A DNA stretch of 64,000 nt from Novosphingobium ovatum (GTDB taxonomy: Bacteria > Pseudomonadota > Alphaproteobacteria > Sphingomonadales > Sphingomonadaceae), in contig NZ_JAAAPO010000008.1 in assembly GCF_009909235.1 (NCBI RefSeq), positions 1 to 64,000 of the forward strand, given 5' to 3'. A model generated the notes under the pieces. It searched no databases, was not told the DNA's origin, and saw only the letters and a list, made by a program, of their open reading frames with translations. Below, piece after piece: positions 1 to 7,588 of this stretch; position 1 is the first letter of the stretch, and each line of letters begins with the position of its first letter. Both the position numbers and the translations under genes were made by a program.

Positions 1-1484
1 CCATCGAAACACTGCGCGCCAATCTGCGCGGGTTGATCAGCGAATTGAACTATATGTCGGCCGAGCACGACAAGGGCGACATTGACGTTGCCGTCCGCGC
101 CGACAAGTTCAAGGGCGATTTTGCCACTGTGGCGCAGGGCATCAATGGCATGGTCGCCGGCCATATCGCGGTGAAGAAAAAGGCCATGGCCTGCGTCAAG
201 GCGTTCGGCGAAGGCGATTTCGACGCCCCGCTGGAACAGTTCCCCGGCAAAAAGGCCTTCATCAACGACACCATCGAAACACTGCGCGCCAATCTGCGCG
301 GGATCACCGGCGAGATCAGCCGCCTCATCAGCGCATCGACCGAAGGGCAGTTGAGCGTACGCGGCGACTCAGAACGTTTTGTCGGCGATTTCAGCGAGTT
401 GATTTCCGGCATCAACGGCATGCTGGACGCGATCCTGCTGCCCATCGCCGAGGGCAACCGGGTGCTGGATTTGGCAAGCACCGGCAATCTGACCGAAAGG
501 GTGGAAATCACCTGTCATGGCGACCATCAGCGGATGAAGGATGCGGTCAACCGCCTGATCGACAATCTGCGCAGTTTTGCCAAGGATGTGGGGCAGGCCG
601 CCGATCAAGTCGCGGCAGGCAGCAGCCAGATGGCGTCGAGTTCGGAACAACTGTCGCAAGGCGCCAATGAACAGGCCGCCAGCACCGAAGAGGCCAGCGC
701 CTCGATGGAGCAGATGGCAGCGAACATCAAGCAGAACGCCGACAATGCCGCCCAGACCGAAAAGATCGCCCGCCAGTCGGCCAAGAACGCCGAAATGTCC
801 GGTGATGCCGTGAACAAGGCGGTGGCCGCGATGGGCACCATCGCCGCCAAGATCGGCATCGTGCAGGAAATCGCCCGCCAAACCGACCTGTTGGCACTGA
901 ATGCCGCCGTCGAGGCAGCCCGCGCCGGCGAGCACGGCAAGGGCTTTGCCGTGGTGGCCAGCGAAGTACGCAAGCTGGCCGAACGCAGTCAGACCGCCGC
1001 CGCCGAGATCGTCGCCGTGTCTTCCGACACGGTAAAGGCCGCCGAACAGGCTGGCGACATGCTCTCGAGCCTGGTGCCTGACATCCGCCGCACCGCCGAA
1101 CTGGTATCGGAAATCAGCGCCGCATGTCGCGAACAGGACATCGGCGCGGGGCAGATCAATCAGGCGATCCAGCAACTGGACAAGGTCACGCAACAGAACG
1201 CTGGCGCCTCGGTGGAAATTTCATCGACCTCCGAAGAACTGTCCTCGCAGGCAGACACGCTGCAAAGCGCGGTCGCGTTCTTCCGCGTCGACGCCAACGC
1301 CAGCGGCGCCCCGGTAGCACGTACCGCCCCTGCCCGCAGTCCGCGCAGCTTTGCCGTCGCCCGCACCCGCAAGCCAAAGGCCAATTCGGTGGCGCATCAA
1401 CAGGAACGTGTGCGCGGCTTCGCTCTGGATCTGATCAACGGTGGCGAGGACGCCGAGGACGCAGAATTCAGCCGCAGCGCCTGA
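1..1484 (+). CDS. Methyl-accepting chemotaxis protein, poly-HAMP, 5' end outside window
   Basis: The frame is open from base 3, so the N-terminus (sensor and membrane segments) lies outside the window. The first internal TTG at 33 is not a real start. Seen: repeated HAMP-like units over the first ~180 residues, then a coiled coil and the chemoreceptor signalling tip ([20 protein letters not shown], then [18 protein letters not shown]), and a basic linker-like C-terminus. A 32-bp exact repeat (1-32 and 271-302) shows that a ~90-residue HAMP pair was duplicated. Family knowledge: such proteins relay ligand or redox state to CheA/CheW. There is no C-terminal CheR pentapeptide. No che genes follow, so its partners are elsewhere in the genome. 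Confidence 0.93.
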   Translation, partial: IETLRANLRGLISELNYMSAEHDKGDIDVAVRADKFKGDFATVAQGINGMVAGHIAVKKKAMACVKAFGEGDFDAPLEQFPGKKAFINDTIETLRANLRGITGEISRLISASTEGQLSVRGDSERFVGDFSELISGINGMLDAILLPIAEGNRVLDLASTGNLTERVEITCHGDHQRMKDAVNRLIDNLRSFAKDVGQAADQVAAGSSQMASSSEQLSQGANEQAASTEEASASMEQMAANIKQNADNAAQTEKIARQSAKNAEMSGDAVNKAVAAMGTIAAKIGIVQEIARQTDLLALNAAVEAARAGEHGKGFAVVASEVRKLAERSQTAAAEIVAVSSDTVKAAEQAGDMLSSLVPDIRRTAELVSEISAACREQDIGAGQINQAIQQLDKVTQQNAGASVEISSTSEELSSQADTLQSAVAFFRVDANASGAPVARTAPARSPRSFAVARTRKPKANSVAHQQERVRGFALDLINGGEDAEDAEFSRSA

Positions 1485-1501
1485 TACAGCCCGCAAACGA
1501 C

Positions 1502-1540
1502 ACAAGGGAGGACCGCCAAACCCGGCGCGTCCTCCCTTGT
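1502..1540 (+). terminator. Hairpin after chemoreceptor gene
   Basis: A perfect 12-bp inverted repeat (1502-1513 with 1529-1540, ACAAGGGAGGAC and its complement) with a 15-nt loop starts 17 nt after the MCP stop codon. There is no long T tract, so it is a plausible but not classical intrinsic terminator. Confidence 0.6.
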
Positions 1541-1637
1541 CATATCTGCCCCACAGAGCAGCCTCAGCGCCTATTACGCCGATAGCGACCGACGCGTCCG
1601 CCCGTCCGCGCCCGCATATCAACGATGATGTGAGGAA

Positions 1638-1685
1638 AATGGGGCGACTGAAGGGGTTCGAACCCTCGACCTCCGGTACCACAAA
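1638..1685. repeat. attL: duplicated 3' end of tRNA-His
   Basis: 48 bp identical to 8718-8765. On the minus strand it holds the tRNA 3' part from the anticodon loop through the TpsiC arm, acceptor strand and CCA. The identity stops inside the anticodon loop (ACAAA then G, versus C in the tRNA), placing crossover at or near the anticodon arm. It is a tRNA remnant with no 5' half. Confidence 0.93.
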
Positions 1686-1734
1686 GCGAGGGTGTACCTC
1701 GCACATGCCGCATTTCCGGGGGTTTGGCCCTCCA

Positions 1735-1810
1735 AACCGGCGCTCCAATTCGCAGGGAACGTGCCTGTTGCACGGTATACCCAGTTCAAGTGAACCTAGG
1801 AGCGCCGGTT
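1735..1810. repeat. 12-bp inverted repeat inside left island end
   Basis: AACCGGCGCTCC at 1735-1746 is the exact reverse complement of 1799-1810. The left arm also matches the tRNA-His anticodon-arm sequence at 8764-8774. Two smaller hairpins lie just outside it: 1686-1702 (GCGAGG/CCTCGC) and 1721-1738 (GGTTTGG/CCAAACC). Recombinase or directionality-factor binding is a reasonable guess for this cluster. Confidence 0.5.
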
Positions 1811-1822
1811 CTTTTCCAGCTT
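1784..1822. repeat. Left copy of a ~40-bp end repeat
   Basis: It begins with the near-palindrome GTTCAAGTGAAC (1784-1795), followed by GAGCGCCGGTTCTTTTCCAGC. The same string, with small indels, lies at 8666-8701 next to the right attachment site in the same orientation. The repeat is probably an integrase arm-type site or a trace of element-end exchange. Confidence 0.5.
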
Positions 1823-2074
1823 AGGCGGTGCTTGTCCCTCTGACATACAGTTCGGTCACGTGCCCCGAGCACAATCACCACGCCAGCCGCAGTCAGACCG
1901 GACACGTCAAGCTGGTACAAGTGACCACACGGCCCAAGCCCAGCCGACAAGAGCGCAATGGCAGCACACTGATCGGGGTGGTTGGATCAGGGCTAGCAAT
2001 GATATACGACGCAAGCTTATTGCGAGAGAGCACGACTGAACCAAGTTGCGCGTGCACCAAAACGGAGAAGGTCA
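1823..2074. other. Intergenic island DNA, no gene recognised
   Basis: An 85-codon open frame (1828-2085) has no ribosome site or recognisable composition and runs into the next gene, so it is not called. The stretch probably holds the promoter of the endonuclease gene. I see no confident -35/-10 pair. Confidence 0.4.
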
Positions 2075-3016
2075 TTGAGGATTAGGGACGGACTGACTGC
2101 GGTGTTGTCTGGGTATCGAGCGGCCTTACAATCTACATTCGGGGGCCACCCCCTGGCAGCACTACTCCGCAACGATCTTCCCCAAGCGATTAGCGCCTAT
2201 CTACCAACCCACGAGGCACTGCTAAAGGTTGAAGGAAGCGCAGGCGTCGGCAACTGGGCTAAGGGACCGTGGGTAGCAATTCTTAACCGCCTTATCACGG
2301 AAACCCCGCAGCGTAAGTTCTATCCGGTCTACCTATTCGCCGAGGACATGAGCGGGGTGTACCTCAGCCTTAATCAAGGGATGACAGAAGTTCGCGAGCT
2401 CTACCGCGTCAACCCGAAGAGCGCCCTCAGGACTAGAGCGCTTAACTACCGCGACATGCTGGGCAGTTCGATTGCACCGTTCACCGTGACGGAAATCAAC
2501 CTGGCCCCCGCGCGGAGTGCAAATCCCACGGCATACTATGAAGCTGGAAACATTTGTTCGGCGTACTACCCTGCCAACGCACTACCCAGCGAAGAGCGCT
2601 TGGTCGCGGACCTAATCCGCATGGTTGCGCTATACGAATCTCTCATTGCCACAGGCACCGGGGACGATGGGGCCGAATCTGACACGGAGTTGTTCTTTGA
2701 GGGGGGCAGCGAAGCCCGCCGAACCCACTTACGTGTCGAACGCAACAGCAGACTGGCAAAGGCCGTAAAGCAACGCAAGGGCTGCCGTTGCGAGGTCTGC
2801 CAGCTTGATTTCCGGGAGACCTATGGGGCGTTAGGAGCGGGGTACATTGAGGCCCACCACCTTGTCCCGCTCGCTCAACTATCCGATGTCGGTAGGCATC
2901 TTGACCCGGTGAAAGACTTCGCTGTGCTATGTGCCAACTGCCATCGTATGGCCCATAAGCTAACAGACCCCTCAGACATCGCCGCATTGAAGGTAGCGTA
3001 CAAAGCCAAGGAATAG
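2075..3016 (+). CDS. McrB N-terminal-like (DUF3578) / HNH endonuclease
   Basis: 313 residues. The start is TTG at 2075, supported by GGAGAAGG seven bases upstream. Residues ~15-200 carry the McrB-N/DUF3578 signature (GVGNWAKGPWVAIL, then ITETPQ, YPVYLF, VYLSLNQG), a fold that in McrB-type proteins reads modified DNA. Residues ~235-300 form a zinc-binding HNH nuclease with CxxC, GYIEAHH, then CANCH and a closing MAH. Family knowledge: this domain pair is typical of single-chain, modification-dependent (Type IV-like) restriction enzymes. No methyltransferase is adjacent, consistent with that. Likely role, inferred: cleavage of incoming modified DNA. It shares the C-terminal nuclease type with the gene at 3702-4727 but has an unrelated N-terminal reader. 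Confidence 0.85.
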   Translation: MRIRDGLTAVLSGYRAALQSTFGGHPLAALLRNDLPQAISAYLPTHEALLKVEGSAGVGNWAKGPWVAILNRLITETPQRKFYPVYLFAEDMSGVYLSLNQGMTEVRELYRVNPKSALRTRALNYRDMLGSSIAPFTVTEINLAPARSANPTAYYEAGNICSAYYPANALPSEERLVADLIRMVALYESLIATGTGDDGAESDTELFFEGGSEARRTHLRVERNSRLAKAVKQRKGCRCEVCQLDFRETYGALGAGYIEAHHLVPLAQLSDVGRHLDPVKDFAVLCANCHRMAHKLTDPSDIAALKVAYKAKE

Positions 3017-3084
3017 CGACCTGAAATCGCCATACCGTCACGCGGGGCGACCCTTGCGACTAGGCACGTGCGTATCCCCCCATA

Positions 3085-3132
3085 CCGCCCCTACCCCGCC
3101 CGCTAGCGGGTAACACCCGGGTGGAGGGGCGG
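3085..3132. other. Nested hairpin between endonuclease and Excalibur genes
   Basis: The outer stem is CCGCCCCT (3085-3092) with AGGGGCGG (3125-3132). The inner stem is CCCGC/GCGGG at 3099-3110. There is no T tract. It could act as a transcription terminator-like structure or an RNA leader. Confidence 0.35.
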
Positions 3133-3217
3133 CACAAAGCCTACCTGCGTTACAGCCTATGGCGTTGATACCTTGTCACTTACGCAGCGTTTACCCCACG
3201 GGGCCTAATGTCGCGGT

Positions 3218-3682
3218 ATGTCCAGCGAGCAAGACCCCACAGCCAGCCGCAATCAGGCACCCCGCCTCCAATTGGTGCATTCCGCCACCCGGCCACCGCA
3301 GGCGCGCAAGGGGCGTACAGGGAAGACCTTGATTGCGGCGGCTGGCATCGGCCTAGCGGTCGGCACGTTGAGCCTTGCTCTGCCCATTGCGCCCCCTCAG
3401 ACGCGCGCTCAGGGCGACCACAAGCGCAGCGCCGCCCAACCCCTTGCTGCCACCGACGACGCGCTCAGCGCCAAGTATGGCCCCATGGGACTGCATACAC
3501 CCGAAGACACCACCTATGCGGCCACCGCCGGGGAAACGTCAGACGATGTTGTCTTTTGGCCGTCCTGCTCCTCGGCGCGGGCTGCGGGTGCGGCCCCCAT
3601 CTACAGCGGCCAGCCGGGCTATCGCCCACCCTTGGACCGAGACGGCGACGGAGTGGCCTGCGAGCCAGTTCCAGGCCAATAG
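3218..3682 (+). CDS. Exported/anchored Excalibur-domain protein
   Basis: 154 residues. An N-terminal charged tail is followed by one hydrophobic segment (about residues 37-58), then a low-complexity linker, and a C-terminal Excalibur motif from ~117 (PSCSSARAAGAAPI, GQPGY, then LDRDGDGVACE). Family knowledge: Excalibur is a short extracellular calcium-binding module with a DxDxDGxxCE core, usually anchored at the envelope and sometimes joined to nucleases. Here no nuclease domain is fused, but nuclease genes flank it on both sides. The hydrophobic segment makes a periplasm-facing, inner-membrane anchored product likely. Its function in the island is unknown. Confidence 0.8.
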   Translation: MSSEQDPTASRNQAPRLQLVHSATRPPQARKGRTGKTLIAAAGIGLAVGTLSLALPIAPPQTRAQGDHKRSAAQPLAATDDALSAKYGPMGLHTPEDTTYAATAGETSDDVVFWPSCSSARAAGAAPIYSGQPGYRPPLDRDGDGVACEPVPGQ

Positions 3683-3701
3683 CCGCTAACGCTGGGCCGC
3701 T

Positions 3702-4727
3702 TCAGCCTGCCGGGTTGGACGCGACAAGCTCCCTTAGCTGCTCCAGCGTCAGCCAAGGTTTGGCAGTATGCACCATGCGATGGCAGTTGGAGCACAGCAA
3801 CGCCAAGTCATCCACCGTCGTCTCGTCGCCTTCGACCATGGCATGAACCGGGTTCGTGTGATGGGCTTCGATGTACCCCGTACCGCGCTCCCCATAGATC
3901 GCCTGAAAGTCAAAGCCACAGGCTTCACAAGCCAGCGTGCCATGCTGTTTCAGCGCGCTGGCCTTGCGCAGAGCGACAACCTTCGGGTCGCGCTCAAGGG
4001 TACGGTGGTAACGATAGCTGACCTTACCTTCCTTCGCCTTATAGCCCAGCACCTCGTCCAATTCGTCCCCGGACATCGTCGCAAGTGCGCTTTGGCGGAT
4101 CGCCTCAACAGCCACCGCCAAATCTTGGCGCTTACCGTAGAACTCGTCCCACAGCGCACGGTCCAGCTTGCTTGCGCCCTTAAGCCCTGCGCCGCCCTTA
4201 CTGGTCCATGCCGGGTCAAGGCTGCGGAAATTCATCATCTTCATCTTTACCCCGTTGGGGTTGCGGAAGGTCTCTGTCCCGGCATCCGAGGCCAATTGCC
4301 GGAGCAGCGCAGACATCTCTACCACATCCGGGTGGTCCGCGCCCGGGTCACGCCCGCCATGGCGATGATACAGGTCCAGCACCAAGAGTGCCTGCTCTCG
4401 GGTCCAAGGCGGGTTGGCCTGCGCCTTCTTGCTAGGCTGGTCCGCGAAACCAAAGCCGAGCCGTTCGAGCAATGACACAACCGTTGCTGTCCCGCCGGTG
4501 AACTCTCCTGAGGTTAGGGGTTTGGGCTTCCCGGGTAGGTAACCAAAGGCAGCGCCAACAATGGCCTTGCTGTCATAGGGGCGGCCCTCATACCATAGGG
4601 TGTACTTCTTGGCCGGGCCAAAGCCATACTTGTCGAGAAACGCATCACGCCCCAGAGCGTCAAACTCCGCCATCGCGGCCAGTACAGCGGGTCTAGTTAC
4701 GCGCTGTATGCTCCGTTCGTCTGACAC
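3702..4727 (-). CDS. ScoMcrA-like HNH endonuclease
   Basis: 341 residues. GTG start at 4727 with GGGGG about five bases upstream. An overlapping ATG two bases earlier is out of frame. The N-terminal ~95 residues (AEFDALGRDAFLDKYGFG, then RPYDSKAIVGAAFGYL) resemble the N-terminal head domain of Streptomyces ScoMcrA, an enzyme that restricts phosphorothioated and methylated DNA. A middle helical region holds FRNPNGVKMKMMNF and LWDEFYGKR. The C-terminal HNH domain has CEAC, GYIEAHH and CSNCHRM. No separate sulfur-binding domain is obvious. Likely, by inference, a modification-dependent nuclease. It converges on the Excalibur gene with 19 bp between stops. Confidence 0.83.
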   Translation of the reverse strand: MSDERSIQRVTRPAVLAAMAEFDALGRDAFLDKYGFGPAKKYTLWYEGRPYDSKAIVGAAFGYLPGKPKPLTSGEFTGGTATVVSLLERLGFGFADQPSKKAQANPPWTREQALLVLDLYHRHGGRDPGADHPDVVEMSALLRQLASDAGTETFRNPNGVKMKMMNFRSLDPAWTSKGGAGLKGASKLDRALWDEFYGKRQDLAVAVEAIRQSALATMSGDELDEVLGYKAKEGKVSYRYHRTLERDPKVVALRKASALKQHGTLACEACGFDFQAIYGERGTGYIEAHHTNPVHAMVEGDETTVDDLALLCSNCHRMVHTAKPWLTLEQLRELVASNPAG

Positions 4728-5245
4728 ATTTGCCCCCTGTCAGATGCCTCTCAAAGACACCCACCCTCTTGTACCACAAGAGAAAAGCGTGACCTGATAA
4801 CGCTATACAGTCAAGCACCGGCACCCCTACAACTGGGCGAGCGCGTATTCCCCCGTTACCTGTCCCGCCCTTCTCGCTGGGGCGTAGCACCCCGATAGGG
4901 TAGCGGCTGGCCACCTCAGCGGGACACCTCAAACCTGCCGCATAGGCCAGCCGCAAGGCAGCCCCCTCAACAAGATAGCCCCACAGGATCTTACCCTGTG
5001 GACACCGCCAAGCGGTTCGGCATCTCTCCCGCCAATGTGAAGCGGTACCGCGCAGACCCGCTGGAGGCGGCCTGCAGGGCAGAGCGAGGGGCGCCTAGGC
5101 GACCCGCCAGCCGCACTGTGCGGGCCTCCTGTGGGCTTCTAGCAAGCAACGACAGGCAGGCAGGCGGCAGCGCGTGTATGCGCCAATTCCTTATGGCCCT
5201 TAGTCATGGACTAGGGGTTTACCGGGGGAGAACGCCCCCCTCAAA
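4728..5245. other. Intergenic island DNA with a short hairpin
   Basis: A 7-bp stem (4981-4987 with 4995-5001, CCACAGG/CCTGTGG) lies near the middle. No gene is convincing except the fragment noted at 4998. The stretch otherwise looks noncoding. Confidence 0.4.
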
Positions 5246-5288
5246 TCAACCCGAAATGACGGGATCAAAGCCAACCAAGTCCCTGTAG
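4998..5288 (+). pseudogene. Possible helix-turn-helix gene remnant
   Basis: Only the first ~25 codons look protein-like (DTAKRFGISPANVKRYRADP reads like a small HTH). The rest is arginine/serine-rich noise and overlaps the end of the polymerase-like gene on the other strand. It may be the scar of an excisionase or regulator, or chance. Confidence 0.2.
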
Positions 5289-6637
5289 CTGTCCCGCATA
5301 GCCTCCGCCAGTTCCACTCTGGCCGACAAGGGGACAATGAAGCTGTCATGAACAGGCAGAACCGGGACGCCATGGGCCTCCATCCGGGTCAAGACCCCCA
5401 GCGCTATGTCACTGTCGAGGCGCTGTAGCGTCATCCCGGCGCCCGTGCCGAAGTGCTCTTGGAATTGATGGAGATGGCCCAGCAGCCGGTCCAGATAGGC
5501 TTGGAAGGACAAGCCCTTGGGCAGGACTTGATTGTCGCGCACTTTACCCTTCTTGTCTTTCTTGCCCCCAGCCCGCAGCTTGAGGCGCTTCTCTGGGTCA
5601 TCCTGCTTGCGGTTGAGCAAGCGGTTAAAGGTCCGCTTGCCGAGGTCGCGGGCACCGGGAAAGTCGAGGCCGGGGACCATGTAAGGATCAACCTCCAGCG
5701 CGTACCCGGCCCGGTTGAACAGCAGTCGCGGATGCAGCGAGGCATAGTCCAGTTCGACCGTCTCCTCTCCGTCAAGGTGGATGCGGCTACGGGCCTCTTT
5801 GCTCTCGCTCATCCACCAGCCGCCGTAGATGCGCCCACCAAGCCCCCAGCCGCCCTTGAACGAGCGGTAAAGCTGACAGGCAGAGCGATCCCCCTTGAAC
5901 GCATTGAGCGTCGCGGCCTCCTCTTCGTCAGCCCGGTCATCAACCTGTAGGTCGTGCCCGCCGTCCAAGATCAACATGTCAGTATTGGCCAGCCTCCGGT
6001 TGATCGCAATCAGCAGGGCGCGGCTGGCCTCTACATCATCGGGCACCGCAGGCAGATCGCCTGGCGCCTCCTTCATGCGGATGATGGCGCTATCTGGCAG
6101 GGCGAAGGACCGACAGGTAATGCCCGCCGCGTCAAACCAATGCTGAAGCTTAGCGCTGCTCCGGATGCGGGTGTTCCTGCCATAGGCACCACCCCTTTCA
6201 TCTTCCCGCCGATGATAGCCGTCCCATAGCTCAATCAGCCCTTCACGGTTGAGGTAGTCGCGCAGCGCGCGCATTGTCTCGACCTGCATCCCCGTGCCTG
6301 CATAGGCCGAATTGTTGAAGCCTACCCCGACCAACCGCTCAGGGTCGTATGTATTCAGGTAAGCAGCGGCAAGGTTGGCGATCAGCGCCTCGACCGTATC
6401 GTGATAGCGGGTTTCGTCAGCAGCCTTGCGTGCACGCTCACGCACTTCGCCATGACGAAGTGCCTTGACGATCTCGGCCACCAGCGCCTTACCTTCACGG
6501 GTACCGAAGCGCCGCTGAGGGATCAGAGGGAACGAGTTCTCCAACTCCTTGGCGGTAAGGGTTGGGCGGCCAACCTTCTCTTTACTCATCAGTGGCTTGC
6601 TGAATGTCGATTGGTTCCGAACGGGGCCATCAGTCAT
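5246..6637 (-). CDS. Divergent family-A-type polymerase-like protein of mobile element
   Basis: 463 residues; ATG at 6637 (an alternative ATG at 6589 gives a product 16 residues shorter). No annotated family comes to mind. The C-terminal half shows all three palm/fingers landmarks of Pol I/T7 RNA polymerase-type enzymes: motif A VELDYASLHPRLLF (Asp297), a motif-B-like R330-xxx-K334-xx-F337, and QRLDSDIALGVLTRME followed by motif C PVHDSFIVP (His430-Asp431). Order and spacing match Pol I (DYSQIELR, RxxxKxxxF, QGTAADI, VHDE), and HDSF equals the T7 RNA polymerase form. There is no 3'-5' exonuclease. The N-terminal ~240 residues are unassigned. It could copy the element's DNA, prime replication, transcribe, or act in defence. 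Confidence 0.65.
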   Translation of the reverse strand: MTDGPVRNQSTFSKPLMSKEKVGRPTLTAKELENSFPLIPQRRFGTREGKALVAEIVKALRHGEVRERARKAADETRYHDTVEALIANLAAAYLNTYDPERLVGVGFNNSAYAGTGMQVETMRALRDYLNREGLIELWDGYHRREDERGGAYGRNTRIRSSAKLQHWFDAAGITCRSFALPDSAIIRMKEAPGDLPAVPDDVEASRALLIAINRRLANTDMLILDGGHDLQVDDRADEEEAATLNAFKGDRSACQLYRSFKGGWGLGGRIYGGWWMSESKEARSRIHLDGEETVELDYASLHPRLLFNRAGYALEVDPYMVPGLDFPGARDLGKRTFNRLLNRKQDDPEKRLKLRAGGKKDKKGKVRDNQVLPKGLSFQAYLDRLLGHLHQFQEHFGTGAGMTLQRLDSDIALGVLTRMEAHGVPVLPVHDSFIVPLSARVELAEAMRDSYRDLVGFDPVISG

Positions 6638-6765
6638 GCCACCGGCCTACAAAGCAAGTCCTTTCCATTTCGCTACCTATTAGGGGAAGGGCGCGAGTTG
6701 CGCCGCCCCGCCCGTGTCCATCCGCCAGCCGGGGACATGGGGCGAATTTTGCCCGAAAGGAACCT

Positions 6766-7350
6766 GTGACACCGCCAGCCGCCCGGCCTCATGGCCCACA
6801 ATCTGACCCCCGCTTTCAGCTCCATCAGCGCCAGCCACGCGCCGACAAGCTGGACCGCCGCCAGCGCCTTCTATGCAAGGCAGACCAAGCCTATCAGGAA
6901 GCCCTGCGCCGCCGCGTCAGCAACGCAGACCGCTTCGCCGCCTTCATGGCAGGTACGCCATCCTACCTCGATTTCGACCGTCCCTGCCCGACCTGTGAAG
7001 GCGTGCGCCGCCGCACCCGTGACCGATCCTGCTACGCCTGCCACCTGCGCCGGAGCCAAGCCAACTTCGCCCGCATGAAGGCCGGGATCGCCCCCATCGT
7101 CGCCCGCAACTGGGCCAGCCACCTTGACCTGTTACGCCGCCAGAAGGCCGAACGAGAGGGCCAAGGCATCACCCGCACCTTTGGCTCCACCATCGCCACA
7201 TACTGGCCCACAGGGCGTCTGGAGGTGCGCTTCCCGGATGGCTCCAGCACGCCTGACCTCGCCAAAGCGATGTCCGCCCCAGCCGTCTGGAAAGCCGCCC
7301 AGCAGATGCCAGACCTGCGCGCCGCGCTGCAATGGGCGGGGTGGTGCTGA
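6766..7350 (+). CDS. Small Cys4 zinc-finger protein of island
   Basis: 194 residues. I choose GTG 6766 because AAAGGA lies just upstream; a frame open from further upstream lacks any ribosome site. Seen: a basic N-terminus, then CPTC (Cys74, Cys77) and CYAC (Cys89, Cys92) forming a compact zinc knuckle in an arginine-rich setting, then a helical C-terminal half. Transcribed away from the polymerase-like gene across a 128-bp divergent gap and toward the integrase, so it may be a regulator, recombination directionality factor or polymerase partner. No family recognised. Confidence 0.6.
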   Translation: MTPPAARPHGPQSDPRFQLHQRQPRADKLDRRQRLLCKADQAYQEALRRRVSNADRFAAFMAGTPSYLDFDRPCPTCEGVRRRTRDRSCYACHLRRSQANFARMKAGIAPIVARNWASHLDLLRRQKAEREGQGITRTFGSTIATYWPTGRLEVRFPDGSSTPDLAKAMSAPAVWKAAQQMPDLRAALQWAGWC

Positions 7351-7535
7351 CAGCGCCCAGCGGTGGCCAGCCGCACTCAACGGCATAAATTCAACCTTTT
7401 CCTGCGCCGCAGCAAACACCCACTGCCACCGTCATGCATCCCCCCTCAGGGTCGCCTAAGAAGCGGTACGCGGCAAAGAAATCCCTCTCGACAGCTCCCG
7501 CCGCCCGGTGATCCTATACGCGTGCACGTGCGTGT

Positions 7536-7552
7536 GTGAGGCCAGCCCTCAC
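7536..7552. other. Small hairpin upstream of integrase
   Basis: GTGAGG (7536-7541) pairs with CCTCAC (7547-7552). It lies within a 238-bp gap that also has a GCACGTGC palindrome at 7524-7531 and a TGTGAGG repeat at 7535 and again just before the start codon. It could be an integrase autoregulation site. Confidence 0.25.
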
Positions 7553-7588
7553 CAGCCCGTCGCACACTGACAACTGTGAGGAGCAACA

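Noticed and set aside
1640..1685. Second tRNA-His gene
   Set aside because: Only the 3' part is present; no 5' acceptor or D-arm. It is the attachment-site duplicate.
1828..2085. 85-residue gene upstream of the McrB-N/HNH gene
   Set aside because: No ribosome site, odd composition, and overlap with the supported TTG start at 2075.
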